A stretch of 64,000 nucleotides of DNA from Gulosibacter sediminis (GTDB lineage: Bacteria; Actinomycetota; Actinomycetes; Actinomycetales; Microbacteriaceae): positions 2,108,001-2,172,000 of the forward strand of contig NZ_CP097160.1 of the NCBI RefSeq assembly GCF_023370115.1, written 5' to 3'. The notes beneath the pieces were generated by a model. It had not been told where the DNA came from. It ran no database searches and saw only the letters and a list, made by a program, of their open reading frames with translations. Shown one piece after another: positions 56,901 through 64,000 of this stretch (positions are counted from its first letter, which is position 1; every line of letters begins with the position of its first letter). The translations under genes and the position numbers were made by a program.

Positions 56901-57467
56901 GCGCGACGAGTAGACGTCGATGTCGGAGTTCTTCTCGGGGGTGCGCTCGAAGTAGACACCCGGCGAGCGGACGAGCTGCGAAACGACGACACGCTCGGTG
57001 CCGTTGATGATGAAGGTACCCATGGGGGTCATGAGCGGGAAGTCACCCATGAAGACCGTCTGGGTCTTGATCTCGCCGGTCTCGTAGCGCATGAACTCGG
57101 CCTCGACGTAGAGCGGGGCCGAGTAGGTCTTGCCGCGCTCCTTGCACTCGTCGATCGAGTACTTCTCGGGCTCGAGCTGCGGGTTGCGGAACGTCAGCTG
57201 CATCTGGTCCGCGTTGTCTTCGATGGGCGAGATCTCTTCGAAGATCTCCTCCAGGCCCGAGACACGCGGCACATCGTTGCCACCGTTTTCGATTTCGTAG
57301 TCGCGACGAGCCTTCCAGTACTCGTTGCCGATGAGCCAGTCGAAGGACTCGGTCTGCAGCGAGAGCAGATCGGGAACCTCGAGCGTGTCCTTGATGTTCG
57401 CGAACGACAGGCGGTGAGCGTCGCGACCGGACTTCGGCGTGTAAGTTGCGTTATTCGCAGCAGCCAA
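53970..57467 (-). CDS. rpoB: DNA-directed RNA polymerase subunit beta
   Basis: The subunit forms one pincer of RNA polymerase and the rifamycin pocket. GGAGG at 57480-57476 sits eight bases before TTG 57467 ([14 protein letters not shown]), so this TTG is the better start than the in-frame GTG 57482 that lies inside the ribosome binding site; 1165 aa. The rifampicin region reads [17 protein letters not shown] then [17 protein letters not shown]; position 531 in E. coli numbering is Asn (codon 56132-56130, residue 446) rather than the usual Ser. Other key positions (Q513, D516, H526) are unchanged. rpoC follows. Confidence 0.97.
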   Translation of the reverse strand: MAAANNATYTPKSGRDAHRLSFANIKDTLEVPDLLSLQTESFDWLIGNEYWKARRDYEIENGGNDVPRVSGLEEIFEEISPIEDNADQMQLTFRNPQLEPEKYSIDECKERGKTYSAPLYVEAEFMRYETGEIKTQTVFMGDFPLMTPMGTFIINGTERVVVSQLVRSPGVYFERTPEKNSDIDVYSSRVIPSRGAWLEFEVDKKGLVAVRIDRKRKQSVTVFLRAIGLSEEEIRAEFAGYETLLDTLSKDDPKIQTQEDALRDIYKKLRPGEQVASEAAKALLENYYFNDKRYDLAKVGRYKINRKLGLEAPISDSVLSVEDIVGTIKYLVALQKGETTIEGTRNGGELTDIPLDVDDIDHFGNRRIRAVGELIQNQVRTGLSRMERVVRERMTTQEIDSITPQSLINVRPVVAAIKEFFGTSQLSQFMDQNNPLAGITHKRRLNALGPGGLSRERAGVEVRDVHASHYGRMCPIETPEGPNIGLIGSLATFARINAFGFIETPYRRVENGVVSQTIEYLTAADEDEFVVAQANAPLDANGRYIEDDVLVRTKGGEVELVPAGEVDYMDVSPRQMVSVGTSLIPFLEHDDTNRALMGANMQRQAVPLLRSTSPIVGTGMEGYTAIDAGDVVTAQHAGVVTSVSADQVVVQTDEGGSESYWLRKFERSNAGTCYNHRVIVTAGDRVEVGEVIADGPATEDGELALGKNLLVAFMPWEGHNFEDAIIISQNLVKNDVLSSIHIEEYEVDARDTKLGKEEITADLPNVGQDMLKDLDERGIIRVGAEVQAGDILVGKVTPKGETELSAEERLLRAIFNEKSREVRDTSLKVPHGQTGTIIGVKVFDVENGDDELGSGVNQRVVVYIAQKRKITEGDKLAGRHGNKGVIAKILPEEDMPFLEDGTPVDIILNPLGIPKRMNLGQVLESHLGWIATQGWDIEGNPEWAANLSEEAYHVAPGTKVATPVFDGATQEQLQGLLTSTRPNDDGERLVKENGKARLFDGRSGEPFPDPISVGYMYMLKLHHLVDDKIHARSTGPYSMITQQPLGGKAQFGGQRFGEMEVWALEAYGAAYTLQELLTIKSDDIVGRVKAYESIVKGENIQKAGIPESFRVLVREMRSLCLNVEVLAADGSIVSLEENDDDAYRAAEELGINISTRFESSSVDEI

Positions 57468-57715
57468 AAGAGTTACCTCCACAGGTCCCGCTGGCCAGCG
57501 GGACGCGATTGCATTGGGCGTGAGGGGGGCATCGCCGTCCGTTGCCGAAAGTCATCGCCTCCCCTGTGATTCGGAGGAATTCTTCAGGTTGAACACCTGG
57601 AACTCGACTCCCGGCACGGCACCCGAAACGCGCGTTTCGGGCTGAGGGACTTGTGAATTGCAGCAACCGAGCCGACCGCAATATGAAGGCAAGGAGCGAC
57701 GAAGCGCAAGGATCT

Positions 57716-57745
57716 ACTATAACCCGACACATTTCGTAGTGTCCA
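57716..57745 (-). promoter_or_regulatory. Probable sigma70-type promoter of rpoBC
   Basis: Minus strand: -35 TGGACA (57745-57740), 18-base spacer, -10 TATAGT (57721-57716), about 250 bases upstream of the rpoB start. The promoter lies in the 3' end of the degenerate frame at 57717-57941. The leader 57468-57715 holds no recognised gene. Confidence 0.6.
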
Positions 57746-57941
57746 GAGAGAGTTTTGCATATCCCACCGCAGCGTTTAGCCTACCCCGTCTCCGGCTAGC
57801 GATCTCGACGTCGCGATCCTGGCTGCTATGCGGGGCGAGGTCGAGGTGGAGGCGGTTCTTGCGCTCCTTCTTCTCTGGCACCACCACAAACTCGATCGGC
57901 TGTTCGGAATCGATAACGGCGGTGTACCAGAGCAGACTCAT
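57717..57941 (-). pseudogene. Glyoxalase/VOC-like domain remnant
   Basis: From the ATG at 57941 the minus strand encodes 74 aa beginning MSLLWYTAVIDSEQP. The stretch FVVVPEKKERKNRLHLDLAP followed by SSQDRDVEIASRR closely resembles the end of glyoxalase-like (VOC-type) domain proteins, where a VPE..TVKNRLHLDL..P motif is followed by an Asp/Glu-rich helix. The N-terminal half of such a domain and the rest of the C-terminus are missing; the frame runs on into unrelated sequence ending in the rpoB promoter. Most likely a decayed fragment, although a tiny expressed protein cannot be excluded. Confidence 0.55.
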
Positions 57942-58016
57942 GCGCGAAGGCGGGGCCCGATCTCTGGATGTCGGGTGCGGATGCGCGGGGCCAGGCTTCC
58001 CCGCTAGCCTCGTGGC

Positions 58017-58733
58017 ATGTCGCATCCCTTCTCTCCCAAGCTCGACGCGTTCGGCAACCTCGAGATCCACTACGCCGAGGTCAACGACTATGAGAACAAC
58101 TGCTACGTCATCGTCGACGTGCCGACCGGTGCCGCGCTCATCGTCGACGCCGCCGACAACCTGCCCGCGATCATCGAACTGGTCGACCTCGCGAGCCGCC
58201 GCGCCGCCGACGCCGGGGCCGCGCAGGTGCGCGTCACGGGCGTGCTCACGACCCACCGCCACCAGGACCATTGGCAGGCGCTCGAAGCGACGAAGGCCCA
58301 CTTCGAGGTGGCGAGCTATGCCGGCGCCGAGGATGCGCCAGAGCTCCCCGGCGAGACCGAGCACACGCTGGGCGACGGTGACACCGTCGCGCTCGGCGAC
58401 CAGCAGATCGAGGTCGTCGGTCTGCGCGGCCACACGCCCGGCTCGGTCGCCCTCGCGCTGCGCGTGCCTGAGCATCCGGTGCGCCTGATTACGGGCGACT
58501 CGCTCTTCCCGGGCGGCATCGGCAACACCTTCGGCGACTCGGATGCGTACGCCCAGCTGCTCGGCGACGTCGTCGAGCGCATCTTCCGCCGCTTCGCCGA
58601 CGACACGATCTTCTACCCAGGCCACGGGCTGCCCTCAACGCTCGGCCGCGAGCGCGGCTTCCTCAACGCGTGGCGCCTCACCGGCGGGCTGCCGCCGGCC
58701 GACCCGAACACCGACGCGTTCAGCGGCGCGTAG
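58017..58733 (+). CDS. MBL-fold metallo-hydrolase
   Basis: The 238-aa protein has the metallo-beta-lactamase-fold ligands in order: THRHQDHWQ (H-x-H-x-D-H), LRGHTPGSVALAL, GDSLFPGGIGNT and FYPGHGLPSTLGRE. It resembles glyoxalase II-like hydrolases such as hydroxyacylglutathione hydrolase of actinobacteria, but the thiol substrate is not known. The ATG 58017 has only a weak AGCCTCG leader. It is convergent with katA, the two being separated by a 42-base palindrome, and divergent from rpoB. Confidence 0.88.
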   Translation: MSHPFSPKLDAFGNLEIHYAEVNDYENNCYVIVDVPTGAALIVDAADNLPAIIELVDLASRRAADAGAAQVRVTGVLTTHRHQDHWQALEATKAHFEVASYAGAEDAPELPGETEHTLGDGDTVALGDQQIEVVGLRGHTPGSVALALRVPEHPVRLITGDSLFPGGIGNTFGDSDAYAQLLGDVVERIFRRFADDTIFYPGHGLPSTLGRERGFLNAWRLTGGLPPADPNTDAFSGA

Positions 58734-58750
58734 CCCGAGCATCCGCAAAA

Positions 58751-58792
58751 CCGCGCGTGGCGCTCCCGAGTACTCGGGAGCGCCACGCGCGG
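58751..58792. terminator. Perfect 42-base palindrome between convergent genes
   Basis: Bases 58751-58792 are fully self-complementary, centred at 58771/58772 (cgag-tactcg core). A run of four A on the left supplies TTTT for the minus-strand transcript, so this is a good terminator for katA and probably also for the MBL gene, which converge here. Confidence 0.8.
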
Positions 58793-58815
58793 TGTAGTGC
58801 GGCTTGCGGCTGGCG

Positions 58816-60318
58816 TTACGTGCCGGGCTGCGGGTCGCCGCCGGGGATCTCGCCGGCGTTCGCGAGGCCCTCGCGGACCTTCGCCTCGATGCGCTCACCG
58901 GTGGCCTGGTCGACGTTCTTCCAGTACTGGAAGGCGTTCGAGAGCACGGGCTCCTGCACGGTCGCGAGGGCGCCGGCGACGGTGTTCACGAAGCGCTCGC
59001 GCTCCGCGTCGTCCCAGACCTCGCGCACGAGCGTGCCGGCCTGACCGAAGTCGTCGTCCTCAGCGTGCAGCTCGTAGGTGCTGCGCACGAGCTCGCCGTC
59101 CGACTCCCAGCTGTTCTCGACCTGGCCAACCTCATCGGCGTAGGGGCGGCCGAACGAGTTCGGCGCGTACACCGGGGCGTCGCCCGAGTGGTCGAAGCGC
59201 ATGTTGCCGTCGAACGTGTAGCTGTTCGTCGGGTTGATGGGCTGGTTCACCGGCAGCTGGTTGTAGTTGGTGCCGATGCGGGCGCGCTGCGCGTCGGCGT
59301 AGGCGAAGCTGCGCGCGACGAGCATCTTGTCGGGCGAGATGCCGGTGCCGGGCACGTAGTTGCCGGGCGAAAACGCCGCCTGCTCGATCTGTGCGAAGAA
59401 GTTCGTCGGGTTCTCGTTGAGCGTGAACTTGCCGACCGGGATCAGCGGGTAGTCGCTGTGCGGCCACACCTTCGTGAGGTCGAAGGGGTTGAAGCGGTAG
59501 GTCTTCGCGTCCTCGTAGGGCATGATCTGCATCTTGATCTGCCAGCTGGGGAAGTTGCCCGCCTCGATCGCGTCGAACAGGTCGCGGCGGTGGTACTCAG
59601 CGTCCTCACCCGCGAGGCGCTCGGCCTCGTCGTCGGTGAGGCTGTGCACGCCCTGGTCGGAGTGGAAGTGGTACTTCACCCAGAAGCGCTCGCCCTCGGC
59701 GTTGATCCACGCGTAGGTGTGCGAGCTGTAGCCGTTCATCTCGCGCCACGAGCGGGGCAGGCCGCGCGAACCCATGAGGTAGGTCACCTGGTGGGCCGAC
59801 TCGGGGTTGAGAGTCCAGAAGTCGAACTGCATCGTGTTGTCGCGCAGGCCCGAGGCGGGCAGGCGCTTCTGCGAACGGATGAAGTTCGGGAACTTGATGG
59901 GGTCGCGCATGAAGAACACCGGGGTGTTGTTGCCGACGATGTCGAGGTTGCCCTCTTCGGTGTAGAAGCGCAGCGAGAAGCCGCGAACGTCGCGCCAGGT
60001 GTCGGGCGAGCCCTGCTCGCCCGCGACGGTCGAGAAGCGGATCGCGACGCGACCCTTTGCGCCCGGCTGGAACGCGGCGGCGCGCGTGTACTTCGAGACG
60101 TCCTCCGTGACCTCCCACTCGCCGAAGGCGCCGGCGCCCTTGGCGTGCGGGTTGCGCTCCGGCACGCGCTCGCGGTTGAACGCGGCGAGCGTCTCGATGA
60201 GGTGCACGTCGTTAAGGGTGATGGGCCCGTTCGGGCCGACGGTCAGCGAGTTGCGGTTGCTCTCGGCGGGCGCGCCATTCTGGCGAGTCGCAGGTGCGTT
60301 GGGATCGATCTGGGTCAC
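58816..60318 (-). CDS. katA: Monofunctional heme catalase (KatA-type)
   Basis: It dismutates hydrogen peroxide. The 500-aa protein has the distal catalytic His in [20 protein letters not shown], then [20 protein letters not shown], the conserved Asn in [15 protein letters not shown], and the proximal heme Tyr in [15 protein letters not shown]. It is a small-subunit clade enzyme without the C-terminal flavodoxin-like domain. The start is GTG 60318 ([13 protein letters not shown]), chosen because AGGAG lies five bases before it; another GTG at 60324 lies in that site and overlaps the regulator stop. It is in an operon with the Fur-like gene upstream. Confidence 0.96.
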   Translation of the reverse strand: MTQIDPNAPATRQNGAPAESNRNSLTVGPNGPITLNDVHLIETLAAFNRERVPERNPHAKGAGAFGEWEVTEDVSKYTRAAAFQPGAKGRVAIRFSTVAGEQGSPDTWRDVRGFSLRFYTEEGNLDIVGNNTPVFFMRDPIKFPNFIRSQKRLPASGLRDNTMQFDFWTLNPESAHQVTYLMGSRGLPRSWREMNGYSSHTYAWINAEGERFWVKYHFHSDQGVHSLTDDEAERLAGEDAEYHRRDLFDAIEAGNFPSWQIKMQIMPYEDAKTYRFNPFDLTKVWPHSDYPLIPVGKFTLNENPTNFFAQIEQAAFSPGNYVPGTGISPDKMLVARSFAYADAQRARIGTNYNQLPVNQPINPTNSYTFDGNMRFDHSGDAPVYAPNSFGRPYADEVGQVENSWESDGELVRSTYELHAEDDDFGQAGTLVREVWDDAERERFVNTVAGALATVQEPVLSNAFQYWKNVDQATGERIEAKVREGLANAGEIPGGDPQPGT

Positions 60319-60320
60319 GA

Positions 60321-60821
60321 TCACTCCTGTTCTTCGGTAGGGGTGGATGGGGTGGTCTGGTTGGCCTGGCGAGCGGCGTTGCGCTCGACCAGGCAGTCGG
60401 CGCAGAGGCCGCGGTAGGTCACCTCGGCGAGGTGCACCTCGAAGCCGGCGTCGTCGGCCGGGTGCAGGCACGGCGCGGCGCCGACCGAGCAGTCGACGTC
60501 GACGATCGTGCCGCAGTTGTCGCACACGAGGTGGTGGTGGTTGTCGTCGGTGCGCGTTTCGTACCGGGCCGGCGAGTTCGGCGGGTCAATGCGGCGCACG
60601 AGACCGTGGTGCTCAAAGTCGCCGAGGCTCACGTAAACCGCCTGCTTCGTGAGGTGCGGCACCGCGGACGATGCGCGCACATGCACCTCGTCGACCGTCG
60701 AGTGCGGATGCTCGGCAAGTGCCTCGAGCAGCGCGACGCGACGCGGCGTCACACGGAGTCCGACCTCGCGGATGCGCGCAGCCCAGGCCTCCGGTGCGGC
60801 GCGCTCGTGCGTGGTGGTCAT
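60321..60821 (-). CDS. Fur-family peroxide regulator (FurA/PerR/CatR-like)
   Basis: The 166-aa protein has the Fur winged helix ([40 protein letters not shown]), the metal site [18 protein letters not shown], and the second structural pair GLCADCL. Adjacent to katA in the same operon, it most likely is a peroxide-sensing repressor, as FurA/CatR in other actinobacteria. The start is ATG 60821 ([13 protein letters not shown]); an upstream in-frame ATG at 60854 lies in the putative operator. Stop and katA start are two bases apart. Confidence 0.9.
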   Translation of the reverse strand: MTTTHERAAPEAWAARIREVGLRVTPRRVALLEALAEHPHSTVDEVHVRASSAVPHLTKQAVYVSLGDFEHHGLVRRIDPPNSPARYETRTDDNHHHLVCDNCGTIVDVDCSVGAAPCLHPADDAGFEVHLAEVTYRGLCADCLVERNAARQANQTTPSTPTEEQE

Positions 60822-60839
60822 GTGACAACCGTATCGTTC

Positions 60840-60856
60840 TTTTGAACTAATCAAAA
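60840..60856. promoter_or_regulatory. Candidate Fur/PerR-type operator upstream of the fur-katA operon
   Basis: An AT-rich inverted repeat TTTTGA-ACTAA-TCAAAA lies 19 bases before the regulator ATG in otherwise GC-rich DNA. Position and composition fit autoregulation by a Fur-family repressor. Confidence 0.5.
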
Positions 60857-60938
60857 TAAGGTCAACCTAAGTCCGTCCATTGAATTGGCTGGATGGGCTG
60901 GCCCGCGGTGGTCGTGGGCGAGCGGCCATAATCGAAGC

Positions 60939-61811
60939 ATGGCGCGCCAGCACTCCCCCGAACTCACCCGCACCCTCGCTTCGGGCCGGCAAGCCCAGTT
61001 CGTCCTCGACGGCGACATCGTGCAGCTCATCGTTGACGGCACCCCGCAGTCGCAGGTCGACCGGGCCAACCCGACGAGCCTCGGCTTCGGCTACATCCGC
61101 CACATGGGGCACGTGCTCGACCTCGCCTTCGGCGAGCGCCAGGCGATCACCGCGCTGCACCTCGGGGCCGGCGCCCTGTCGATCCCGCGTTACGTCGAAG
61201 CGACTCGCCCCGGCTCCCGCCAACAGGTGATCGAGCTCGAGCGCGACCTCGTGGAGTTCGTGCGCGAGGTCGCGCCGCTGCCGGCCAGCGCATCCATTCG
61301 GGTTCGCTACGGGGATGCGCGCGAGCAGCTCGCGAAGCTGCCCCGGGGCCTGGCGGGCAGCGTCGAGGTCATCGTCGTGGATGTGTTCGCCGGCCCGTCG
61401 ACGCCAGCCCATGTCACGAGCGTCGAGTTCTTCGAAGAGATCGCGACCTTCCTCGCGCCCGACGGCGTCGTGCTCGTCAACGTGGCCGATGGGCACGAGT
61501 TGCGTTTCGCGCGCGGGGAGGTGGCGAGCATCCGCGCCGCGATCGGCCCGACGCTGCTGATCAGCGACCCCGCAGTACTCAAGGGCCGCCGTTTCGGCAA
61601 CATCGTCGCGGTGGCGAGCCGTGAGGAACTCGAACTGCCGATGTTGCCGCGCCTCGCCGCATCCGGCTTCCCGCCCGCCACCGTGCACTCGGCGCCGCAG
61701 ACAATCGAGTGGCTGCGCGGCGCGAGCGAGGTGCACGACGCCGAGGCGACCGACTCGCCCGTGCCCGGCCGGGGCATCTTCACGACCGGCCGCGGGCGCG
61801 ATCGCGGCTAG
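60939..61811 (+). CDS. Spermidine synthase-like methyltransferase-fold protein
   Basis: The 290-aa protein has the spermidine-synthase-like core: FGYIRHMGHVLDLAF, then ITALHLGAGALSIPRYVEAT (the nucleotide loop), VIELERDLVEFVREV, VRYGDAREQLAKL and VIVVDVFAGPSTPAHVTSVE. It lacks a membrane domain. Such stand-alone proteins are common in actinobacteria; the true reaction (aminopropyl or methyl transfer) is unproven. Start ATG 60939 (MARQHSPELTRTLASG). It is divergent from the fur gene and first of a plus-strand group that goes on with a TPR-like protein. Confidence 0.85.
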   Translation: MARQHSPELTRTLASGRQAQFVLDGDIVQLIVDGTPQSQVDRANPTSLGFGYIRHMGHVLDLAFGERQAITALHLGAGALSIPRYVEATRPGSRQQVIELERDLVEFVREVAPLPASASIRVRYGDAREQLAKLPRGLAGSVEVIVVDVFAGPSTPAHVTSVEFFEEIATFLAPDGVVLVNVADGHELRFARGEVASIRAAIGPTLLISDPAVLKGRRFGNIVAVASREELELPMLPRLAASGFPPATVHSAPQTIEWLRGASEVHDAEATDSPVPGRGIFTTGRGRDRG

Positions 61812-61871
61812 CTCCGCCCGTAACGGGGTGGCACGCGCGCATTTGGAGGCGGGCGCACTACTCTCGGGGGC

Positions 61872-62441
61872 GTGTCTGACTCACCGATCATTCTTGGCTA
61901 TGACCCCGAGACGCTGCGCGAGCGCATCGATGTTGATGCGGCGACGGCACGGCTTGAAGAGATTTCGCAGTTCCGTTCCCTCGCTGCCCTCAACGAGCAG
62001 GTCGCGCTGCTGCGCATGCTCGATCGCCTCGACGAGGCGTACGACAAGGCGCAGGCAGCGGCCCGGCAGTCCCGCTTCACCGGCTCGCGCGAGGACTCGC
62101 TCGCCGCTCGGGTGCGACGCGCCCAGGTCACGCAGTACCAGGGCAAGCTCGATCTGTCGTTGAACGAGCTCACGAACTGCGTCGAAGAGGCGATTGCCCA
62201 CGATTGGGCCGAGCTCGCCGGCTTTGCGCTGCAGCACCGCGGCAAGGTGTTGTTCGAGCTCGAGCGTTACGACGAGGCGCTCGCCGACTTCGAGCGCGCG
62301 CTGAAGTTCCGCGAGAGCGATGGGATTCCCGCCGATCACGCCAACTCGACGAAGTTCGCGATTCGCGTCGTGCGGGCGAAGCTCGAGGGCGACCGCACAC
62401 CCGACGAGTTCGACGACCCCATCACCTCGATCAACGCCTAG
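61872..62441 (+). CDS. Small tetratricopeptide-like helical protein
   Basis: The 189-aa protein starts with GTG 61872 (VSDSPIILGYDPETLRER). It is helical, with repeat-like segments LRMLDRLDEAYDKAQAAARQ, GKLDLSLNELTNCVEEAIAH and LFELERYDEALADFERALKF that look like tetratricopeptide units. These mediate protein contacts; partner not known. It is 60 bases after the methyltransferase gene. No signal peptide. Confidence 0.75.
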   Translation: MSDSPIILGYDPETLRERIDVDAATARLEEISQFRSLAALNEQVALLRMLDRLDEAYDKAQAAARQSRFTGSREDSLAARVRRAQVTQYQGKLDLSLNELTNCVEEAIAHDWAELAGFALQHRGKVLFELERYDEALADFERALKFRESDGIPADHANSTKFAIRVVRAKLEGDRTPDEFDDPITSINA

Positions 62442-62558
62442 CGGTTTTCGCCGGCGCCGACTGTCATGTCGGTGGCTGGTGCGATGCTGTGGTTGCCGTG
62501 CGGGGCAGCACGCGGCGGCGCCCGGTGGGCGTGGCCGCACGAACGAGAGGCATTGACC

Positions 62559-63059
62559 ATGGCTGATCTTGATGTGGTGCGCGCTCGCGCCCTTGAACTG
62601 ATGTCCCGCCATCTTTCCCCCGAGTGGTCGTTCCGTTTTGACACCGCGAAGACCCGCGCGGGTCTGTGTAATTTCACGAAGCGCACGATCTCGGTGTCGA
62701 AGCATCTGGCGGCACGCTCGACGCTGGATGACGTCGAGCAGACCCTGCTGCACGAAATCGCGCACGCGCTCGCCGGGCCCGAGGCCGGCCACGGCGAGGT
62801 GTGGCTCGTGCTTGCCCGCAGCATCGGCTACACCGGCAGCCGCACGCACGATGGCCCGGTCGCACGCGAGTTCGCGCGCTGGCACGGCGAGTGCCCCAAC
62901 GGCCACGAGGTCGTGCGCTTTCGGCGGCCCACGCGGCCGATGTCGTGCGGCAAGTGCACGCGGCGGTTCGACCGCAGATTTCTTATTGAGTGGCGCGAGC
63001 GATCGCCCGAGGAGCTCGCGGCGAGGATCGCGACACCAACGCGCAGCGCGCGCTCGTAA
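62559..63059 (+). CDS. SprT-like zinc metallopeptidase domain protein
   Basis: The 166-aa protein starts at ATG 62559 (MADLDVVRARALELMSRHL), after GAGAGGCATTG. It carries the zinc-protease motif HEIAH at residues 65-69 in VEQTLLHEIAHALAGPEAGH, a later GHGEVW, and a C-terminal zinc ribbon (GECPNGHEVVRF ... SCGKCTRRFDRR). SprT/Spartan-type proteins digest DNA-protein crosslinks in eukaryotes; the bacterial role is unclear. It sits alone between the TPR-like gene and a threonine-aldolase gene. Confidence 0.85.
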   Translation: MADLDVVRARALELMSRHLSPEWSFRFDTAKTRAGLCNFTKRTISVSKHLAARSTLDDVEQTLLHEIAHALAGPEAGHGEVWLVLARSIGYTGSRTHDGPVAREFARWHGECPNGHEVVRFRRPTRPMSCGKCTRRFDRRFLIEWRERSPEELAARIATPTRSARS

Positions 63060-63092
63060 AACCTTCGGGCGCGCGGGGGCAGAATAGTCGCC

Positions 63093-64000
63093 GTGATCTC
63101 ACCGCTGCATGACGCTACTCAGTACCACTTCGGCTCCGACAACTACGCGGGGGTGCACCCGGAAGTCCTCGAGGCGATCGCCGTGGCGAACGGCGGGCAC
63201 GTGCTCGCCTACGGTGACGACCCCTACACGCAGCATTTCCAGGAGGTCGTTCGCGGCTGGTTCGGTGAGCAGACCGAAGTGTTCCCCGTGTTCAACGGCA
63301 CTGGGGCGAACGTGGTGTCGCTGCAGGCGATGTTGCCGCGGTGGGGCACGGCCCTGTGCACCACCGCGGCACACATCAACACCGACGAGCAGGCAGCGCC
63401 CGAGCGCGTCGGCGGTATCAAGCTGCTACCGGTCGAGGCGCCGGGCGGCAAATTGCTGCCCGAGCTCCTCATCGAGCCCGATCCCGACGACGTGCACCGC
63501 GCATCCCCGCAGGTAGTTTCGGTGAGCAATTCGACCGAGCTCGGCACGGTGTATTCGCCCGAGGAGTTCGCGCGCCTTGCCGAGGCCGTGCACGAGGCAG
63601 GCATGTTCCTGCACCTCGACGGCTCGCGCCTGAGCAACGCGGCGGCAGCGCAGGGTGTGACCCCTGCCGAGGTCGCACAGGGCGCCGACGTGATCTCGCT
63701 CGGCGGCACGAAGAACGGTGCGCTCGGGGCCGAGGCAGTCATCGTCGTGAATCCGGATGCGGTGGCCGGCACCGCCTACCTGCGCAAGATCACGACGCAG
63801 CTCGCCTCGAAGCAGCGCTTCGTGTCGGCCCAGCTGCTCGCGCTGTTCGAGGGCGACCTCTGGCGCCGCAACGCGGAACACGCGAATGGGCAGGCACGTG
63901 AGCTCGGTCGCCGGCTCGCCGAGCTGCCCGGTGTCGAGGTGCCGCTCGAGATTGAGGCGAACGCGGTGTTCCCGGTGCTGCCCGAGGGCGTGGCCGATCG
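63093..64000 (+). CDS. Low-specificity threonine aldolase-like PLP enzyme, C-terminus cut by window edge
   Basis: From GTG 63093 the frame (VISPLHDATQYHFGSDNYAG) is open for 302 codons to the edge. It shows threonine-aldolase features: HPEVLEAIAVANGGHVLAYG, FNGTGANVVSLQAML, LHLDGSRLSNAAAAQGVTP and the PLP lysine in SLGGTKNGALGAEAV. Such enzymes cleave threonine or allo-threonine to glycine and acetaldehyde; a related beta-eliminating lyase is possible. The ribosome binding site is weak (GGGGGCAG). The C-terminal part lies outside the window. Confidence 0.88.
   Translation, partial: MISPLHDATQYHFGSDNYAGVHPEVLEAIAVANGGHVLAYGDDPYTQHFQEVVRGWFGEQTEVFPVFNGTGANVVSLQAMLPRWGTALCTTAAHINTDEQAAPERVGGIKLLPVEAPGGKLLPELLIEPDPDDVHRASPQVVSVSNSTELGTVYSPEEFARLAEAVHEAGMFLHLDGSRLSNAAAAQGVTPAEVAQGADVISLGGTKNGALGAEAVIVVNPDAVAGTAYLRKITTQLASKQRFVSAQLLALFEGDLWRRNAEHANGQARELGRRLAELPGVEVPLEIEANAVFPVLPEGVAD

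Noticed and set aside
54378-57569. 1063-codon plus-strand frame opposite rpoB, and similar frames opposite rpoC, fusA, tuf and katA
   Set aside because: Shadows of highly expressed GC-rich genes; no ribosome binding sites or family motifs.
57717-58625. 302-codon minus-strand frame opposite the MBL gene
   Set aside because: Its first two thirds are antisense to the MBL-fold gene. Only the last 74 codons (57717-57941) resemble a real protein, reported as a remnant.

Overview
The window is high-GC chromosomal DNA from an actinobacterium. Short actinobacterial adenylate kinase, TTG starts on rpoB and rpoC, long N-terminal extensions on ribosomal proteins uS5 and uL15, the DUF222/HNH family and overall gene style point to the order Micrococcales, probably near Microbacteriaceae; this placement is inferred from sequence style, not from a database search.

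Most of the window is the conserved transcription/translation core, read right to left on the minus strand: rpoB-rpoC, two lineage-specific genes, rpsL-rpsG-fusA-tuf, one Gln/Tyr/Gly-rich membrane protein, the S10/spc superoperon (rpsJ to rplO), secY-adk, then, after an interruption, map, infA-rpmJ-rpsM-rpsK-rpoA-rplQ-truA and finally cstA (cut by the left edge). rpsD is absent from the alpha cluster and no rpsN lies between rplE and rpsH. Sigma70-like promoters can be placed upstream of infA, rpsJ, rpsL and rpoB. Strong hairpins lie after rplQ, rpsK, rplO, adk, rpoC and inside the rplE-rpsH gap.

The adk-map junction is opened by about 20 kb of accessory genes (9062-29296). Its first part (9062-20504) looks like an amine-utilisation island. 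A cytochrome P450, a glutamine-synthetase-like ligase, a leaderless substrate-binding-like protein and two class I amidotransferase-fold hydrolases form one minus-strand operon. It is divergent from a ferredoxin reductase, a flavodoxin, a FadR-type regulator and a translationally coupled soluble Cache-domain protein, and two APC permeases flank the set. A family III CoA transferase and a glutaryl-CoA-dehydrogenase-like enzyme follow (20912-23264). Together they fit oxidation of a (cyclic) amine, gamma-glutamyl protection and hydrolysis, and disposal of a C5 dicarboxylate.

The second part (23261-29296) is a compact minus-strand operon of three FemAB/GNAT-like paralogues, an ATP-grasp ligase, a PglC-type sugar-phosphate transferase and a PLP decarboxylase. 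I cannot name its product; it is the best candidate in this window for an undescribed pathway. One of the three FemAB-like paralogues has lost three internal blocks in frame.

The right end (58017-64000) holds an MBL-fold hydrolase, a Fur/PerR-type regulator with its catalase, a spermidine-synthase-like methyltransferase, a TPR-like protein, a SprT-like metallopeptidase and a threonine-aldolase-like enzyme cut by the window edge. No tRNA, rRNA, CRISPR, transposase or integrase was recognised.
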